A stretch of DNA of 36,540 nt, from NCBI GenBank assembly GCA_964429355.1, contig CAYSCH010000044.1, forward strand, positions 1 to 36,540, written 5' to 3'. The position numbers and the translations under genes were made by a program. The notes under the pieces are model-generated. The model was not told the origin of the DNA. It did not search any database and saw only the letters and a program-made list of their open reading frames with translations. Positions within the stretch are counted from its first letter, which is position 1, and the number at the start of each line of letters is the position of its first letter. Origin of the DNA: JAAYAY01 sp964429355 (GTDB taxonomy: Bacteria > Planctomycetota > Planctomycetia > Pirellulales > Thermoguttaceae). Of the stretch, positions 15,419 to 24,497 are shown in pieces.

Positions 15419-15648
15419 GACAGAGAATGGCTGGATGGAACTCGTTCCACCCCTTACCTATTCGGCGACTGGCGCCGGAAATTGGCTGCATGTTTCGATC
15501 CGGATGGAAGGAACATGTCTCCAGCATCTCAATTGTAGCGTGCTGGGCGCGGTTTTCAAAGGCTGCCGGAGGGTTTCGCGTTCTCCGAGTGTTTCTTTAC
15601 GTTCTTGTGCCCATACCGCGGGGGCATACTTCGTCGTGCGTCTGCCCA

Positions 15649-16401
15649 TCAGCGAGCATCCGCAAGGGACGCGCTCGTGGTAGATCCATGGAGTACCTGG
15701 AATTCCAGGCTGCGCAGAAACCTCTGGGACGAGGCGTAGTCCTGCGGATGCAGACTGCGAACCGCCCCACGGAGACTCTCTTCCATCCGGTCGATTATCT
15801 GCCGCACAGCCAGGTGCTGCCCCGTGCCAAAATCGTTCGGTTGCCCCAGATTTCGGGAGACGGCCCAGCGGTCCAGGAGCTCCTCCATTTCTGCACGCAT
15901 GGGCGCAAAATGATCGTCCCGCAACAAGACCGGCCAACGCACACGGCCCGTGAGGGTATCTAGTTCCGAGGGGCTCAGCGGAATCGGACTCGCCGCTCGG
16001 GCATAACGTTGCAGATCCTCCTGAGTAGGCCGGGGACCTCGTTCGGCGCGGCGATAGTCGCGGTTCATTTCTCGGATCCTGAAATACGTATCCACGCCTT
16101 TCTCGGCGTTTTCAATCGCGGCGGACCTGGCCTGTTGCGCGTTGATCGCAGCTTCTGACGTCAGCCGATTGAATTCTCCTTGGGCGCGGATCACCTCGGC
16201 CCTTCCCCTCGCGAACGATTCTCCGGGGGTGCTGGCGCGAAAAGGATAGCTGTAACCGCTGTCGATGATCACGCCACCCAGCGATCCCACTCCACCGAGC
16301 GAGTCGTTGGAGGCGGCGATCCCAGAGAAAGCCACCGCTAAGAAAACGGCAGCAAGACCAATACCTGTGCTCCGATATACCTGCTTCCTGTTCCTATTCA
16401 T
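15649..16401 (-). CDS. Exported protein of unknown function
   Basis: A 250-residue protein with a Sec-type signal peptide (MNRNRKQVYRSTGIGLAAVF, then LAVAFSGIAAS, with a cut near residue 30). The mature protein starts with a Gly/Ser-rich stretch (DSLGGVGSLGGVII), then a long helical, Glu/Arg/Ala-rich region (about residues 55-125) that could form a coiled coil. No family is recognised. The ATG at 16401 follows AGGAG by 8 bases and gives a clean signal peptide. It lies just upstream of the tmRNA promoter side on the same strand, separated by 230 bases. Confidence 0.75.
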   Translation of the reverse strand: MNRNRKQVYRSTGIGLAAVFLAVAFSGIAASNDSLGGVGSLGGVIIDSGYSYPFRASTPGESFARGRAEVIRAQGEFNRLTSEAAINAQQARSAAIENAEKGVDTYFRIREMNRDYRRAERGPRPTQEDLQRYARAASPIPLSPSELDTLTGRVRWPVLLRDDHFAPMRAEMEELLDRWAVSRNLGQPNDFGTGQHLAVRQIIDRMEESLRGAVRSLHPQDYASSQRFLRSLEFQVLHGSTTSASLADAR

Positions 16402-16707
16402 AACTGAATCTCCTGCTTTCTTGTCGGGCAGAGCCAATCGCGCCAGGGTCGAGAGGGTGAGCATACGTCGTGTGCCCGTATCTGGCGGGTCTTGGGCTGA
16501 TTTCCTACGGATCTATGTAAGCCAGCCCCCGCAGGTGCTGGAGTTCTCTTATCGAATTCTTCGGCCAACCATCGAAGTTTCAACCCCCGGATAAGGTTGG
16601 GTTACGCCGGCCAAGCTCGTAGCTGCCAAATCCGTCTTGCCCCCAGAGCGAGCTATAATTTTGCAGCGCCGGGAGTCGCTCCTGCTGCGCGCCTGAGCTC
16701 GACTTGG
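16402..16707. other. Divergent intergenic region
   Basis: 306 bases between the exported protein gene (minus) and the toroid gene (plus). It holds the AGGAG site of the first (about 16410-16414) and a TATAAT at 16654 for the second. No other structure was found. Confidence 0.4.
16654..16659 (+). promoter_or_regulatory. Candidate -10 box of the toroid gene
   Basis: Perfect TATAAT about 49 bases before the ATG at 16708. There is no good -35 at standard spacing. If real, it rules out the longer frame that opens at 16597. Confidence 0.35.
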
Positions 16708-18357
16708 ATGGTTCAAGTGTCGGAAACTCCGCTCCAACCCGACGACCACGCCCCGACAGCGTCGCAGCCCGAGGAGGTGCTTCCTCCCGCCGAGACGAAG
16801 CGGAAATCCTCCGCCACTATAGATATGGCCGAAAAACCGGATAAAGCGTCACAGACGGCCATCCTCGCGCCCCACGTGGCTCCGCCCCCCCCACCCCCCC
16901 ACACTCCTCGCTCCGCCAACTCCCCCATAGAAGTCGAGACGGTCGCCGATGGCGAGCCCGCCGGCTATCGTGCCGAGAGGGGCCGCAGCCTGGTCGCGTT
17001 CCTTGTCAGTGCGCTGCTGCATGCGGGCCTGATGATCCTTCTGGCGATGCTTGTGGCTGTCTCGCAGTCCGGCAGTCCTTCGGCCCACCAGTTGACGCTT
17101 TCGGCGACAATCGACGAACCCGACCTGGATGTGGAGCAGATGCTGACTCAGACGCTGGCGGTCAACACGGTGCGGCGTCAGGATGCCCATGTTTCGCTTC
17201 CGCCTTCCCCGATGCCGGATGTGAACCCGGTCCCGGAGGCTCCGTCCTCCGCGAAGTCACCCGAAGGGGGCGGCGACGTGGTTCTCCAGTCGTCCGGTTG
17301 GGGTGCACGTGCTTATCCACCCATGGGCGGCGGCATCGAAGGCCGCTCCAACCGCGGCGCCCGAGCGGGCGACGGCGCCAGCAACGAAAGCGAAGCGGCG
17401 GTCGAACGCGGCCTCTGGTGGCTTGTCGCCCACCAGCGCGACGATGGGAGCTGGAATTTCGACCATCGCGAAGGCAACTGCCGGGGCCTTTGCCGCAATC
17501 CGGGTGACCACAAGAGCACCACGGCGGCCACGGCCATCGCCTTGGCTCCGTTTCTCGGGGCCGGCTACACTCACCGCGATGGCGAGCACAAGGAAACCGT
17601 CCGCAAGGGCCTCTACTACCTGCAAACCAGAGCGTTTGAAACCTCCAACGGTATCGACTTGCAGGAAGGTACCATGTATGCCCAGGGCCTTGCGTCGATT
17701 GTCCTGTGCGAAGCCTATGCGATGACCAAAGACGAAGACCTCAAGGACGTGGCCCAGGGAGCCCTCGACTTCATCGAGTACGCCCAGGGTGAAAACGGCG
17801 GCTGGAGATACAACCCCGGCGAGCCGGGCGATACGACCGTGACCGGCTGGCAACTGATGGCGTTGAAGAGCGGCGAAATGGCCGGACTCCGCGTCAAGAC
17901 GCCGACCATGTTCCGCGTCAACGATTTTCTGGATACGGTCCAAAGCGAAGAAGGAGCCAAGTACGGCTACATGGACCCGAGCCCCCGGCCTGCCACCACG
18001 GCGATCGGACTGCTCTGCCGGATGTACCTCCGATGGCCTCGCAGCCACCCGGGACTGGCGGAAGGAGTGAAGTATCTCGACCAGATCGGCCCTTCCAAGG
18101 ACGACATCTACTTCAATTACTACGCCACCCAGGTCATGCACCACTGGCAGGGCTCTGAGTGGAAACGATGGAACGATCGCATGCGCGACTACCTGATCCA
18201 GACTCAATCCACGGAGGGTCACGAGAACGGCAGTTGGTATTTCGAGCACGAACACTCGCAGAAGGGCGGCCGCCTCTACAACACCGCGATGGCCATCATG
18301 ACCTTGGAAGTCTATTACCGCTATATGCCGTTGTACCGGGATAGTTGGAAGGAGTGA
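16708..18357 (+). CDS. Membrane-anchored terpene-cyclase/prenyltransferase-like toroid protein
   Basis: A 549-residue protein. Residues 1-90 are Pro/Glu-rich and probably unstructured, including a run of seven Pro at 58-64. One helix (about 94-118, LVAFLVSALLHAGLMILLAM) anchors it. After a linker, residues from about 220 to the end form alpha/alpha repeats of the squalene-hopene-cyclase/prenyltransferase type: AAVERGLWWLVAHQRDDGSW, GALDFIEYAQGENGGWRY, and NGSWYFEHEHSQKGGRLYNT. The catalytic DXDD of class II cyclases is not evident, so I expect a binding or structural role rather than cyclisation. This architecture is known from planctomycetes, with no assigned function. The start at 16708 lacks a strong ribosome binding site but fits the TATAAT at 16654. 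Confidence 0.85.
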   Translation: MVQVSETPLQPDDHAPTASQPEEVLPPAETKRKSSATIDMAEKPDKASQTAILAPHVAPPPPPPHTPRSANSPIEVETVADGEPAGYRAERGRSLVAFLVSALLHAGLMILLAMLVAVSQSGSPSAHQLTLSATIDEPDLDVEQMLTQTLAVNTVRRQDAHVSLPPSPMPDVNPVPEAPSSAKSPEGGGDVVLQSSGWGARAYPPMGGGIEGRSNRGARAGDGASNESEAAVERGLWWLVAHQRDDGSWNFDHREGNCRGLCRNPGDHKSTTAATAIALAPFLGAGYTHRDGEHKETVRKGLYYLQTRAFETSNGIDLQEGTMYAQGLASIVLCEAYAMTKDEDLKDVAQGALDFIEYAQGENGGWRYNPGEPGDTTVTGWQLMALKSGEMAGLRVKTPTMFRVNDFLDTVQSEEGAKYGYMDPSPRPATTAIGLLCRMYLRWPRSHPGLAEGVKYLDQIGPSKDDIYFNYYATQVMHHWQGSEWKRWNDRMRDYLIQTQSTEGHENGSWYFEHEHSQKGGRLYNTAMAIMTLEVYYRYMPLYRDSWKE

Positions 18358-18444
18358 GCGAAGCGGGCGGAACGGTCATGCTGGCCCCGGAGCGGCCGTT
18401 TCGTTGCCACCATTGCAGCAATTCGCTACTATTCACTGAGCCCG

Positions 18445-19737
18445 GTGTGGCCGCTGGACCATAGGCTCAGTTTGTACGAGACGCCGAGTTTCGACGTGCG
18501 GTCCCGTACGTACCAGATTCTGTTCGAGTACGCAGTGGTATCATTTTCAAAATGTCTCCTGCTGAGCGTTGTGCGAATCCTGTGTGGCGTACCGATTGTG
18601 AGCCTATGGGCGCTGGGCGCGTTGTTCGTCGTGTTCAGCGTCACCTGGAAGGGCCGGTGCGTGGGCCTCAGTGCCGCGTTGGTTGCCGGGCTGCTCTTCT
18701 CGTCTGTCGGTTACTGGAACCGCCAGTGGTTCAAGAAATGTCGCAAAGGTCTCTTCCGCGTCCTGTTTCCCTTGATTATGGCATTGGCGTTGCCGGCGGT
18801 GATCCTGGCGCCTGATGGCGGCAACGAAAACCAGCATGTGCGCAATTGCTACCTCGGCGGTGCAAACGGATTCCACCGCTTTTCGCCCTGGAATGTCATT
18901 CCGGAAATCGACCAGGTTTCCATGGGACTGAACCTTTTGCCGCTCGGCGATCCCTACGTCGACTTTGCCAAGGGACGGAGGATACGGTCTCTTGCGCTTC
19001 CGACCTACCAGCGGATGGACGAGGACCCTGAATTCCGGCAGCTCGGATCGGCGATGGGGTCGACCGCTAAGGACCTGTTACACCTGGGATCGTGCGACGG
19101 TCATTACTACCTCTTTCTTCCGGACACTGCCCCGGACGAACGCGTTCCCTGCCTGATCTTCCTTCACGGCATGGGTGGCAACATCAAACCGTGTTTCTGG
19201 ATGCTGTCGAGGATCGCCACGCGGATGAAGTGCGCCGTCGCTGCGCCTACGTTCGGGCTGGGGCTCTGGCAAAACGAGGGGAGTGCCGAATTCGTTGTCG
19301 ACGTGACTCGGGAAGCAATCAAGACGTTGCCGATCGATCCCGAGCGGGTTTTTCTCATGGGCTACTCCCAAGGGGCCGTTGGTGTCACCAGGGCGGCTGT
19401 TCGCCAGCCGGGGCTGTATCACGGGCTGATCTACCTGTCGCCTATCACCGAAGATGAGCTGTTTGGGACGCCCGAATTCGCGTCCCAGAAGGAAAACCTC
19501 CGGATTCTTTTTTTCCACGGCAGTGACGATCTGCGGATTCCATGCAGTTTTGTGGAAGGAACGGCGAAGATTCTCGAGCGGACGGGATATCACGTCCGGA
19601 TCCGGATATTTGACGGGGAAGACCATTATCTGATCCTGTCGCAGCAAGAGGCCTTGCTCGACGACTTGGCACGATTCATGGCGGAAGAGTATCCGAATGC
19701 GGCCGCCGATTCTCCGACGGGGGAGCCAACACGATGA
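18445..19737 (+). CDS. Membrane-linked alpha/beta hydrolase (esterase-like)
   Basis: A 430-residue protein with two or three N-terminal membrane helices (about 34-66, 72-90 and 104-122) and a C-terminal esterase domain. LIFLHGMGGN (237-246) is the oxyanion region. The nucleophile elbow is GYSQG (306-310, Ser308), followed by likely Asp361 or Asp362 (FFHGSDD) and His394 (GEDHYL). The pattern fits PHB-depolymerase/feruloyl-esterase-like hydrolases (LpqC type), facing the periplasm if the helices are real. The GTG start at 18445 is uncertain; later starts within the helices are possible. Its stop overlaps the epimerase start as ATGA (19734-19737), so the two are coupled. Confidence 0.78.
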   Translation: MWPLDHRLSLYETPSFDVRSRTYQILFEYAVVSFSKCLLLSVVRILCGVPIVSLWALGALFVVFSVTWKGRCVGLSAALVAGLLFSSVGYWNRQWFKKCRKGLFRVLFPLIMALALPAVILAPDGGNENQHVRNCYLGGANGFHRFSPWNVIPEIDQVSMGLNLLPLGDPYVDFAKGRRIRSLALPTYQRMDEDPEFRQLGSAMGSTAKDLLHLGSCDGHYYLFLPDTAPDERVPCLIFLHGMGGNIKPCFWMLSRIATRMKCAVAAPTFGLGLWQNEGSAEFVVDVTREAIKTLPIDPERVFLMGYSQGAVGVTRAAVRQPGLYHGLIYLSPITEDELFGTPEFASQKENLRILFFHGSDDLRIPCSFVEGTAKILERTGYHVRIRIFDGEDHYLILSQQEALLDDLARFMAEEYPNAAADSPTGEPTR

Positions 19738-20693
19738 CTCAACAGCAAGCCATTTCGCATCCAGTTCAGATCGCCCTCTCGGGAGCGTCGGGGCTCGTGG
19801 GCACCGCGCTCATCCCCGTGCTGACGGCCGGAGGTCACACCGTCCGCCGTTTGGTGCGAGGAGATCCGAGGCAGTCCGAAGGCGAAATCGGTTGGGATCC
19901 CGGGGGGGGACGGCTGCAACCGGCCGATCTCGAACAGATCGATGCCGTGATACACCTGGCCGGCGAGGGCATCGCCTCGGGACAATGGACCGAGGAAAAG
20001 CGAAAGCGGATCCGCGATAGCCGAGTCGAATCGACCCGTCTGCTCGCGGAAACCCTCGCCCGCACGAATCGAGGTCCCAAGATCCTCCTGTGTGCATCGG
20101 CTGTGGGCTATTACGGCGATCGCGAAAACGAGGTGTTGACCGAGAATGCAGCTCCGGGGCAGGGCTTTCTTGCCGACACTTGCCGGCAGTGGGAGGAAGC
20201 CGTCCAACCGGCTCGCCAGGCGGCAGTCCGAGTTGCGAGCCTCCGCTTCGGCATGGTACTCAGTCGCCATGGGGGAGCGTTGCGGCAGATGCTTCCGCTG
20301 TTTCGTTTCGGGCTCGGCGGCCGTCTCGGCTCCGGCCATCAGTACTGGAGTTGGATCGGCATCGACGATTGCATTGCCGCCATCCATCACGTACTGACCC
20401 ACGACGACCTTGCCGGTCCCGTCAATTTGACCGCTCCCGACCCGGTAACAAACCGCCAATTCACCGCGATCCTGGCAAAGGTACTTCGCCGTCCCGCGCT
20501 GTTTCCCGCTCCCACGGCCGCACTTCGGTTGGCCCTGGGAGCGATGGCCGACGAATTGCTGCTCGCAAGCGCTCGGGCAGTGCCCGAGCGGCTGCTCAAA
20601 TCGGGCTATGAATTCAGGCACGCCAATCTCGAACTGGCGCTGCGGCATCTGCTCGGCGAACACGAAACACCATTGAAATTGGAGACGCCCTGA
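19734..20693 (+). CDS. TIGR01777 family epimerase (YfcH-like)
   Basis: A 319-residue SDR-fold protein of the TIGR01777 group (YfcH; plant homologue SULA). The nucleotide-binding loop GASGLVG is at 17-23, IHLAGEGI at 73-80, the SAVGYYG segment at 122-128, and the C-terminal DUF1731 region (about 250-305) ends the protein. The active-site Ser/Tyr pattern of true epimerases is preserved only in part (Ser122, Tyr126). Its substrate is unknown across the family. It overlaps the upstream hydrolase gene by 4 bp. Confidence 0.92.
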   Translation: MTQQQAISHPVQIALSGASGLVGTALIPVLTAGGHTVRRLVRGDPRQSEGEIGWDPGGGRLQPADLEQIDAVIHLAGEGIASGQWTEEKRKRIRDSRVESTRLLAETLARTNRGPKILLCASAVGYYGDRENEVLTENAAPGQGFLADTCRQWEEAVQPARQAAVRVASLRFGMVLSRHGGALRQMLPLFRFGLGGRLGSGHQYWSWIGIDDCIAAIHHVLTHDDLAGPVNLTAPDPVTNRQFTAILAKVLRRPALFPAPTAALRLALGAMADELLLASARAVPERLLKSGYEFRHANLELALRHLLGEHETPLKLETP

Positions 20694-20989
20694 ACCGCAG
20701 GAAAAAGTTCCGGTCGGCGTTCAGGCAGAACGGTAACAGAACCGAAGGCTCGTTTCCAGATTGCGGCTTTCGAACACCCGCCCCACATCTCTCGTTCCCA
20801 GATTGAGCCAGACTCGTCCGAGTTTGGCGTCCGGCAAGACATGAAGCAGCCTGCCCCCCGTTTTGTTGGGACTGATGGCCTGGAACGCCACCGGACCGGT
20901 CGCTATTATTGTCGATAATTGGCTGCCAAGGGGCCTGACAAGATCATGGGCCGCATGAAGGAGCGGCCGTGTGAGAAGGGGATCTGCTC
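20694..20989. other. Spacer after the epimerase gene
   Basis: 296 bases. CCTGAAC (20689-20695, spanning the stop) can pair with GTTCAGG (20719-20725), without a T-run. A small inverted repeat, ATTATtgtcgATAAT, lies near 20905-20919 in an otherwise GC-rich stretch. It could be an operator or part of a promoter for the next gene, but no -35 is visible. Confidence 0.3.
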
Positions 20990-21613
20990 GTGTCCGTTGC
21001 TTCGAATTCGATCGTAGTCCAGTCGCAAAACGTCCACTATCTCCAGTCTGGAACTCATTGCCCCAAGTCGGTTCTCCTCCTGCACGGAGCCAGTTTCAAG
21101 GCGGAAACCTGGCGGCAGATCGGCACGCTCGACATCCTGCCGAAGGAGGGCTACCATGCCGTGGCGGTCGATCTGCCCGGCTTCGGCGACTCAGCCGGCA
21201 GCCTGGAGAACCTCGACGCCAGGCAGCGCAAGCAGTGGATCGGTCAACTGCTCACCGCGCTGGAGATCGAGCGCCCCGTGGTTGTCGCGCCTTCGATGAG
21301 CGGGCGGCTGGCACTGCCCTGGCTGATCGCCCATCCGGAAGCGGCCTCCGGCCTGGTGGCCGTGGCTCCAGTGGCAATTCCCGACCACGCCAAGAATCTT
21401 TCGAAGATCGCGGTGCCCGTCCTTGCCATCTGGGGCGAGCGAGACGCCCTCGTGCCGCAGGAGCACGCCGACCAACTCGTGGAGGCCGTTGCCGATGGCC
21501 AGAAGGTCGTCCTCCGCCGCGCCGGCCACGCCGCCTACATGAACGATCCCGGGGCGTTCCATTTCGAGCTGCTCAGTTTTCTCAGACGAGCCTTCCCCGT
21601 TGAGGCGAAGTAG
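20990..21613 (+). CDS. ABHD14-like alpha/beta hydrolase
   Basis: A 207-residue cytoplasmic alpha/beta hydrolase with no signal peptide. Its nucleophile elbow is VVVAPSMSGRLALPWL rather than GxSxG, matching the ABHD14/CIB-type SxSxS pattern. By that alignment the triad is Ser102, Asp152 (GERDALVP) and His180 (RAGHAAYM). LLLHGASF (29-36) is the oxyanion region, and DLPGFGDS (61-68) is standard. The GTG start at 20990 has GAGAAGGGG about 10 bases upstream; the +2 frame opening at 20971 is an artefact. Mammalian ABHD14B can act on acetylated lysine, but that activity should not be transferred here. Confidence 0.85.
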   Translation: MSVASNSIVVQSQNVHYLQSGTHCPKSVLLLHGASFKAETWRQIGTLDILPKEGYHAVAVDLPGFGDSAGSLENLDARQRKQWIGQLLTALEIERPVVVAPSMSGRLALPWLIAHPEAASGLVAVAPVAIPDHAKNLSKIAVPVLAIWGERDALVPQEHADQLVEAVADGQKVVLRRAGHAAYMNDPGAFHFELLSFLRRAFPVEAK

Positions 21614-21691
21614 CCAACAGACAAGGGCCGACTCCATTGGCGTTTTGACCAGCGACGAGGGTCGAGCCTGATCGCTCCCGTCACTCACATC

Positions 21692-24487
21692 TCAGAGTTC
21701 AGGGCGTTCATAGAGTCGCACCTCGCAGATACCGAACTGGCCGGTGGTCTTGTGGATCTGCAGTCGGATCCGGGTAGTCCGTACGGGCTCCAGTTCGATG
21801 ACCCGACGGCGCTGGTCATTACCGCGAACCCGGCCGACCGTCTGCCAGGTACCGCCAGCCATCGATTGCACGTCAAAATCGACGCCGACGTCGTCTCGCG
21901 TCTGAAAACTGACATGCAGCGAGGCAACTTCCGCCGGATCGGGGAGGGCGAACTGGATCCAATGGGGTGACGACCCATTGAGAGCCGGGATCCAGGCGTT
22001 GCGGACACCGGCCACTGCCCGATTCCAGCCGTTCACCGTGTTTTCGGGCAGCGGCTCCGGCTGCTCCAATTCCGTCGGTTCACCGCCGGGTGCGAGTCGG
22101 AATCGGTAGCAGAAAGGAGTCGGTTGGACATCGCCGTAAGAAGCCCAGTGCCCGCTGGAGCAACCGGCCATGAGGGTCGGATAGAGATGCCAGGAAATGG
22201 GCGGCTGCGGGTCGGGGTGAATTGAGTAGTACCGGCCTACCTTCAGGGCGGCGTGGAGGGGAAACTCGACCCAACCGGAATTGCGGGCCGGCACATCCGC
22301 CTCGGCCCGAGCCAAGTCGGCGGTCGGCGAGAAGTCGCCCGCCCGGCCTGCCGCGCGCAGGGCGATGCCAAGATGCACCGGTCTCTCCGAATTGTNNNNN
22401 NNNNNCTCGAGAAATAGCGCCACCGAGTCGATTCGCTCCACCGCGGCCGTGAACATCACGGCCCGTCGCCGGTTGAGCCGCTGCACCAGCCCGCCTTCGA
22501 TCAAGGGCTTGCTGATGTCTTTCACGTTGGCCGTACTCGAGGCCGTTATTTGCGCCCGGCGGGCGAGATCGTCAGGGTCCTGATTGGCGATTCCCATCAG
22601 GTAGCAGCCGTCTTTCAAGAGCGACTGCTGAAGTTCCGCGAGGTGCGTCGTGTAGATGTCGCGCGGAGTACAGCCAAGCCTGGCGGCCAACGCTGCGGCG
22701 GTTCCGGCCGCCTGGCCCGTCAGACAGCAGCTCCGCATGATCCGGGTGCCCCCCATCCCGATGTGTGTGGTCGACAGGCACCGGCCGGCCATCCACAGGT
22801 TCGAGATGTTCCGCGAGTAGAGGCTGCGCAGCGGAATGCTGACCTTGTGACGATAGTAATGCATCCCATCCGTGCCGCGTACCCAGAATCCTTCCGGATG
22901 ATGAATGTCGGCGCCCCAACCGGTGAAGGCCACGCTGTCCGGATGGACCGTGCGATCCAGATAGTCCGTCTCCGACAGCACGTAGTCTCCCAGCAAGCGG
23001 CGGCTTTCCCGCGTGCCCATCACGTGGTTGAGCCAGACCAATTCCCGGTTGGCGTTGGTCTCGGCAACTTGCGGATTGTGGTTCTTGGCATAGTCCCAGA
23101 GACCGATGTTGATGCGAAACAGTTCGTCGCGAATCTCTTCGGCGTCGTCGATCGTGTTGAGCATTCCCCCGAACTCGACCTGCCATCCGCCGTCGATGCT
23201 GCCGCTGGTGTCCTTGTCGCCCGGACGCCGGCCCTTGCCGTGCGAGGGCATATCGAAACTGGGCGGCCGGCCGAAATCAAGCCGACGATGCGAGTCGGCC
23301 GGTTCGAACCGGTCGGCGCTTTCCCAGCGGTAAGCCCACGGGGGCGCCTCGAAGGCGACGTGACGGAGGTGTGTGCGAAACTCGGCCGCATGGAGGTTGT
23401 TGCCCATCGTGTGCTCTGTCGCTTCAAGGGGAGCGGACGGCTCGTTGTGCTCCGATCGCGCCTCCTCGCCCATGCGCCAGTCGGCTCCCGCCCAATAGCC
23501 AACCCACCCGTGCCCGGTGCAGTCGATGAACAAGGGGGCGGAAAACCGCACGCGTTGCCCGTTGCGGACGTCGAGGGCCAGTACTGCGGCAATCGTCTGG
23601 GCGTCCTTCATTTCCACTCCGGTGACTCGGGTATTGAGCCGAAGTTCAATGCGTTCGTTTTCTGTGACGATTTCCTCGATCCTTCGGGATTGCGCCGTGC
23701 CACGCAAGCTGGGATAGAACTCCTCGATGATTCCGGTTTCCAGCGGGTCCCAGGGGTCGCGGCTGCGATCGCCCTGGACGGGCACCCGAATCTCACTGGA
23801 TGAATTGCCCCCCAGGACCGGCCGGTCCTGAATGAGCACCGCGCGGCCTCCGTGCCTCGCCGCCGCCAGTGCGGCCGCACAGCCCGCCAGTCCGCCCCCC
23901 GAAACGACCACGTCGTAGTTCCCTCCGTCTTCGATTTCGCGGCTCACGCCGCCGTGCTCGCATCGCTGTTCGGCCAAAGCCTCGGCATTCCCGGCGGGCG
24001 CGAAGTTCGATGGTGCCAGCACCACCGCATCGCACCGCCCCCACCAGCCCGTCAGGTCGTGAAGGCGAATCTCGACCTCACCCGCGGCCAGACTGCATTG
24101 GCCGCCGTCGACCCACTGCCAGGCATCCGTAACAGCCTGGCCGAACGTCTTCTTGAGTGGTCTCCCATCGACCAAGACCTCGAACCGGCCCGGGCTGTGG
24201 CTCGGCAGCCAGTCTCTGCAACGGACCCACACACGCCAATTGCCGGACGACGGGATCTGCACTTCTGTCGAGGCATCTTCGACCGGGTGCCCCACGCCCG
24301 CCGCGAGCAGATTGGGCGAGCCCATTCGATCGACGAATTGAGAATCGTTCGACCAACCACCCGTATTCGAAAAGCCTTCTGCCTCCAGCCAAACGATCGG
24401 CTGGGCCGGTGCCGCAGCAACGAGAATCGCCCAAAGCAGGGCGAAGATCTGAAACGTCATGACTTGCCGCAGGACAGGTTTGCCCAT
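21692..24487 (-). CDS. Exported FAD-dependent oxidoreductase with C-terminal discoidin-like domain
   Basis: A 931-residue secreted flavoprotein. The signal peptide ends near residue 28 (AAAPAQP). Residues 31-160 form an N-terminal domain of golvesin/xanthan-lyase type (IVWLEAEGFS, then VWVRCRDW). The FAD_oxidored domain (PF12831-like) starts at about 190: YDVVVSGGGLAGCAAALA binds FAD, and LGGNSSSEIRVPVQG (225-239) is typical. The C-terminal 120 or so residues resemble a discoidin (F5/8 type C) carbohydrate-binding domain (GSSPHWIQFALP, then RTTRIRLQIHKT). A 10-N gap (22396-22405) lies between the last two parts; the frame happens to continue. The start could be the ATG at 24460 instead. Ten bases separate it from the transporter gene upstream, so the two probably form an operon. 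Confidence 0.85.
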   Translation of the reverse strand: MGKPVLRQVMTFQIFALLWAILVAAAPAQPIVWLEAEGFSNTGGWSNDSQFVDRMGSPNLLAAGVGHPVEDASTEVQIPSSGNWRVWVRCRDWLPSHSPGRFEVLVDGRPLKKTFGQAVTDAWQWVDGGQCSLAAGEVEIRLHDLTGWWGRCDAVVLAPSNFAPAGNAEALAEQRCEHGGVSREIEDGGNYDVVVSGGGLAGCAAALAAARHGGRAVLIQDRPVLGGNSSSEIRVPVQGDRSRDPWDPLETGIIEEFYPSLRGTAQSRRIEEIVTENERIELRLNTRVTGVEMKDAQTIAAVLALDVRNGQRVRFSAPLFIDCTGHGWVGYWAGADWRMGEEARSEHNEPSAPLEATEHTMGNNLHAAEFRTHLRHVAFEAPPWAYRWESADRFEPADSHRRLDFGRPPSFDMPSHGKGRRPGDKDTSGSIDGGWQVEFGGMLNTIDDAEEIRDELFRINIGLWDYAKNHNPQVAETNANRELVWLNHVMGTRESRRLLGDYVLSETDYLDRTVHPDSVAFTGWGADIHHPEGFWVRGTDGMHYYRHKVSIPLRSLYSRNISNLWMAGRCLSTTHIGMGGTRIMRSCCLTGQAAGTAAALAARLGCTPRDIYTTHLAELQQSLLKDGCYLMGIANQDPDDLARRAQITASSTANVKDISKPLIEGGLVQRLNRRRAVMFTAAVERIDSVALFLEXXXXNSERPVHLGIALRAAGRAGDFSPTADLARAEADVPARNSGWVEFPLHAALKVGRYYSIHPDPQPPISWHLYPTLMAGCSSGHWASYGDVQPTPFCYRFRLAPGGEPTELEQPEPLPENTVNGWNRAVAGVRNAWIPALNGSSPHWIQFALPDPAEVASLHVSFQTRDDVGVDFDVQSMAGGTWQTVGRVRGNDQRRRVIELEPVRTTRIRLQIHKTTGQFGICEVRLYERPEL
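22396..22405. other. Scaffold gap (10 N)
   Basis: Ten N inside the FAD-dependent oxidoreductase gene. The reading frame is the same on both sides, but the count is a placeholder. Confidence 0.95.
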
Positions 24488-24497
24488 AGCTCACCGC

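Noticed and set aside
22550..23803. 417-codon open frame on the plus strand
   Set aside because: Antisense to the FAD-dependent oxidoreductase; no recognisable domain.
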